64,000 nt of DNA, taken from assembly GCA_022787085.1 (NCBI GenBank), contig JALFVE010000047.1, positions 32,784 to 96,783 on the forward strand, in the 5' to 3' direction. The notes beneath the pieces were generated by a model. That model saw nothing but the letters and a program-made list of their open reading frames with translations. It was not told the origin of the DNA and ran no database searches. A program made the position numbers and the translations under genes. Positions 61,580 to 64,000 of the stretch are shown piece by piece. The stretch comes from Oscillospiraceae bacterium. Lineage in GTDB: Bacteria; Bacillota; Clostridia; Oscillospirales; Ruminococcaceae. Every line of letters starts with the position of its first letter. Within the stretch, counting starts at the first letter, position 1.

Positions 61580-61606
61580 TAAATTTTAAGAAAGGACGGG
61601 AAAAGG

Positions 61607-62494
61607 ATGATTGACCTGAGAATACCCGCCACCAGCGCAAATCTGGGTGCAGGCTTTGACGCTCTGGGACTTGCCCTCAGCTTTTATAATTATGTGAGCA
61701 TGGAGGAAAGCGACGGCTGCCACATCAGCTCCGCTGACGGCACTGAAATTCCCACTGACGAGAGCAATCTTATTTATCACACCGCAAAAACCGTTTATGA
61801 GATATGCGGCAGACCCTTCAAGGGGCTGTGCATAAAGCAGACCAACAATATCCCCATGGCAAGGGGGCTTGGCAGCTCAAGCGCCTGCATTATCGCAGGG
61901 CTGACGGGTGCAAACAAGCTGATGGGGGAGCCGCTTTCCCTTGACGAAATGGTAGATCTCTCCGCTCAGATCGAGGGGCACCCCGACAACACCGCTCCCG
62001 CTCTTTTAGGGGGCATTGTCACCGCCGTTTTTGACGGAAAAAAGGTGCACTGGGTAAAGCAGGAGGTTTTCACCACTCTGAAATTCATTGCGGTGATACC
62101 CGATTTCGAGCTGAAAACCGAAAAGGCGAGAGCCTGCCTGCCGAAGGAAATTTCCCACAAGGATGCAGTTTACAATCTTTCCAGAGCGGCGCTGTTTTCC
62201 GCATCTCTGCTGACGGGAAAATACGAAAATCTCCGCACAGCCGTTCATGACAGGCTCCATCAGCCCTACCGAATGGAGCTTATACCCCATGGACGGGATA
62301 TTTTCGATATTGCTTATACAAACGGTGCATATGCGGCGTATCTCAGCGGCGCAGGTCCCACACTTATGACCATCGTTGATTCGGAGAATAAATTCTTCGG
62401 CGGAAAAATGCGCTTCGCCCTTGACAACATGGGGCTTACGGGCTGGGAGGTTCGTGAGATGCACATTGACAATCAGGGAACCTGCGTAGAATAA
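61607..62494 (+). CDS. thrB: Homoserine kinase
   Basis: A 295-residue GHMP kinase: RIPATSANLGAGFDALGLAL near the start, the ATP motif PMARGLGSSSACIIAG and AYLSGAGPTLMTIV near the C-terminus. It phosphorylates homoserine for threonine synthesis. It follows hom in the same direction, and AAAGGACGGG lies ahead of the ATG. The structured insert upstream may reduce or separate its expression from hom. Confidence 0.95.
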   Translation: MIDLRIPATSANLGAGFDALGLALSFYNYVSMEESDGCHISSADGTEIPTDESNLIYHTAKTVYEICGRPFKGLCIKQTNNIPMARGLGSSSACIIAGLTGANKLMGEPLSLDEMVDLSAQIEGHPDNTAPALLGGIVTAVFDGKKVHWVKQEVFTTLKFIAVIPDFELKTEKARACLPKEISHKDAVYNLSRAALFSASLLTGKYENLRTAVHDRLHQPYRMELIPHGRDIFDIAYTNGAYAAYLSGAGPTLMTIVDSENKFFGGKMRFALDNMGLTGWEVREMHIDNQGTCVE

Positions 62495-62522
62495 GTATAA
62501 ATTTCCCGAAAGGAATGAAAAC

Positions 62523-63635
62523 ATGGAAAATCCTGCGCTTTATGCGGACAAGCTTGCGGTGGGCTACGGCTCGGAAATTCTTATCCGTGATATCGGACTA
62601 TCCCTATACAAGGGCAGGATAGTCACACTTATTGGTCCCAACGGCGCAGGAAAATCCACCATTCTGAAAACCCTTTCCCGTCAGCTTGAACCCATGGGGG
62701 GAGCGGTTTACATCGGAAAAGAGGAGCTTTCCCGCTTCAGGGGCGAGGAGCTTGCAAGGGAAATGTCCATCGTGATGACGGGGCGTGTGGCACCCGAGCT
62801 TATGACCTGCGCACAGGCGGTGGAAACGGGCAGATATCCATACACGGGTCGGCTGGGGCTGCTTTCCCCCGAGGATAAAAAAATTGCGGCAATGGCTATG
62901 GAAATGACCGACGTTTCATGCCTTGCTGACAGGGAGCTTTCCCGAATAAGCGACGGGCAGCGGCAGAGGGTAATGCTTGCCCGTGCCATCTGTCAGGAGC
63001 CGAAAATACTTATTTTAGATGAACCCACATCCTTTCTTGATATCCGTCACAAGCTGAAGCTTCTTGCCATACTGAGGCGGCTTGTCCGTGAAAAGGGACT
63101 TGCGGTGATAATGTCAATGCATGAGCTGGACATGGCTGAAAGAGTTTCAGACCATGTTATCTGCGTGGGCGACGAGGGGATATCCATGCAGGGAGAACCG
63201 AGGGAGATATTCACAAAGGATAATATCGGCAGGCTTTACGGCATAGATACAGGCTTATTTGAGGAACGGTTCTGCACAGCTGAGCTTCCGCCGCCCATCG
63301 GAGAGCCGAGGATATTCGTTATCGGCGGAAACGGCAGCGGTGCGGGGGTGTTCCGTAAGCTTCAAAGGCTTGATATTCCCTTTGCTGCGGGAGTTATCCA
63401 CGAAAATGACATTGATCATCCCATTGCCCTCGCTCTTGCTTCATGCGTCATATCAGAAATGCCCTTTGAGCCGATCTCCAGCGAAAAGGAGCAGGCGGCG
63501 AGGGAGCTTATTGATAAATGCGAGAGCGTTATCTGTCCTGTTGAGGGCTTCGGCTCCATGAATATTGCCAACGAGCGCTTGAAAAAATATGCCGCAGAGT
63601 GTTCAAAGCTTATTGATATTGAAAAGGTGCAGTAA
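62523..63635 (+). CDS. ABC ATPase of the iron-siderophore/cobalamin type with C-terminal extension
   Basis: A 370-residue protein. The first 255 residues are an FecE/BtuD-like ATPase: Walker A GPNGAGKST, signature RISDGQRQR, Walker B ILILDEPTSFLD, SMHELDMAERV. The last 110 residues (IFVIGGNGSGAGVFRKLQRL, then AAGVIHENDIDHPIALALA) form an extra Rossmann-like domain not found in BtuD. No permease or binding protein gene follows; only 25 nt separate it from thrB, so it may be co-transcribed with the threonine genes by proximity. The substrate is unknown. Confidence 0.85.
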   Translation: MENPALYADKLAVGYGSEILIRDIGLSLYKGRIVTLIGPNGAGKSTILKTLSRQLEPMGGAVYIGKEELSRFRGEELAREMSIVMTGRVAPELMTCAQAVETGRYPYTGRLGLLSPEDKKIAAMAMEMTDVSCLADRELSRISDGQRQRVMLARAICQEPKILILDEPTSFLDIRHKLKLLAILRRLVREKGLAVIMSMHELDMAERVSDHVICVGDEGISMQGEPREIFTKDNIGRLYGIDTGLFEERFCTAELPPPIGEPRIFVIGGNGSGAGVFRKLQRLDIPFAAGVIHENDIDHPIALALASCVISEMPFEPISSEKEQAARELIDKCESVICPVEGFGSMNIANERLKKYAAECSKLIDIEKVQ

Positions 63636-63638
63636 TTA

Positions 63639-63738
63639 TACTAAACACCTATTGAATTATGGGAATCTCTCGCCGCAAAATCCATATATGCAAGCTTTTG
63701 CGGCGATTTCTTCTCCGTAATTCTAATGGTGTTTAGTA
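63639..63738. mobile_element. 100-bp IS630-type MITE (copy 2)
   Basis: Differs from the copy at 16893-16992 at one base (G for A in the right arm). Bounded by TACTAAACACC and its inverse, inserted at TA, 3 bp after the ABC ATPase stop codon. Confidence 0.92.
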
Positions 63739-63860
63739 TTATTTCCTTCCTCATAACTACAAAACCGTTTCCGTCCGCTCTTTTGTATTATTTATCATTC
63801 CATTTCTTTAAATTGTAAAATATATTGTTGTGTCAACACAAAGCGCACGGCAGATCGTCC
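63739..63860. other. Non-coding stretch without recognisable features
   Basis: A/T-rich sequence between the MITE and the IS3-type end. No frame, hairpin or clear promoter was seen. Confidence 0.6.
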
Positions 63861-63920
63861 TGAAGTGCCCCCTGTCAAGTAGACATCTGAAAAAACAAAA
63901 GAATGTTTAGAATTAGTTCA

Positions 63921-63955
63921 AATCCACCCTGCTGCGCAGCAGGGTGGATTTTTTA
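63921..63955. terminator. Palindromic terminator inside the IS3-type end
   Basis: A perfect 15-bp inverted repeat (63921-63935 with 63936-63950) followed by T residues on the plus strand. Confidence 0.75.
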
Positions 63956-64000
63956 CGCCGCCGCTGCCGAGTGGAATTCCATAGGTGTCATACATTTCAA
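63953..64000 (-). CDS. C-terminal end of an IS3-type transposase (partial)
   Basis: The minus-strand frame reads LKCMTPMEFHSAAAA and then stops. This matches the 'L..MTP..Y/F' end of IS3-family integrase domains. The rest of the gene is beyond the window edge. Confidence 0.65.
   Translation of the reverse strand: MKCMTPMEFHSAAAA

Larger units (their letters stand above)
63861..64000 (-). mobile_element. End of an IS3 family insertion sequence (partial)
   Basis: The sequence from TGAAGTGCCCCCTGTCAAG onward resembles the terminal inverted repeat of IS3-family elements. It is followed by a perfect palindromic terminator and the 3' end of a transposase frame. The other end lies outside the window. 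Confidence 0.65.

Overview
The window reads as chromosome from a Gram-positive, fibre-degrading gut or rumen Clostridia, most likely a Ruminococcus-like member of the Oscillospiraceae (inference). The reasons are Firmicutes-type sigma-A promoters and AGGAGG-type ribosome sites, glycoside hydrolases of families 5, 16 and 26, GTP-type PEP carboxykinase, a LytTR-regulated ABC exporter, bacterial PH-domain proteins, and frequent small IS630-type repeats. Nothing indicates phage or plasmid. There is no CRISPR array and no ordinary tRNA or rRNA gene.

Layout. 1-6.5 kb: the tail of an FtsH-like protease, then a three-gene operon (KAP P-loop NTPase, DUF1848 protein, SF1 helicase with an embedded PD-(D/E)XK-like domain) that looks like an accessory, possibly defensive, unit. 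6.5-9.4 kb: a MITE, a chemoreceptor and a complete IS630-type element with a likely programmed -1 frameshift. 9.5-15.3 kb: a zinc-ribbon/leucine-rich-repeat protein and a beta-glucan locus (secreted GH16, AraC regulator, solute-binding lipoprotein, cytoplasmic GH5).

15.4-21.2 kb is the most interesting part. It is an RNA-repair locus: RtcB RNA ligase, then about 690 bp of structured non-coding DNA, then a DUF2828 protein (Ro60-like repeats plus vWA), with two WYL-domain proteins transcribed divergently. The non-coding stretch holds a tandem array of about six stem-loop modules. Each has a covarying outer helix followed by a CAGCAA motif (variant CAGCAT in the last). Three contain perfect tRNA T-arms followed by a capped acceptor-like hairpin, which is a circularly permuted tRNA arrangement like the tRNA-mimicking half of bacterial Y RNAs. 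The last module is split by a 100-bp MITE.

21.4-40 kb: Nudix hydrolase, TetR with a rifampicin-phosphotransferase-like dikinase, DUF3592-like membrane protein, peptide deformylase, TrmO, FapA/DUF342, a YdcF-StiP-HAD-GH26 operon (the first Ter-type stress block), TsaB/TsaE with a long acetyltransferase, an ABC-2 exporter with LytTR and DUF3021, a nucleoside-kinase-like protein, a CpsB-like PHP phosphatase and Mrp. 40-51 kb: PEP carboxykinase, an LppM-like lipoprotein with a damaged 5' end, an acetyltransferase, and the second Ter block (TerD, calcium-type P-ATPase, AIM24-like, TerD, CitE-like lyase, phosphoribosyltransferase). 51-64 kb: M23 peptidase, DUF3795, two PH-domain membrane proteins, a solute-binding lipoprotein with a Cache-like GGDEF-EAL protein, the threonine genes (ACT, hom, thrB) interrupted by a structured 350-bp insert, an ABC ATPase, a second copy of the 100-bp MITE and the end of an IS3-type element.

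All family names come from recognising motifs by eye. No database search or folding program was run.
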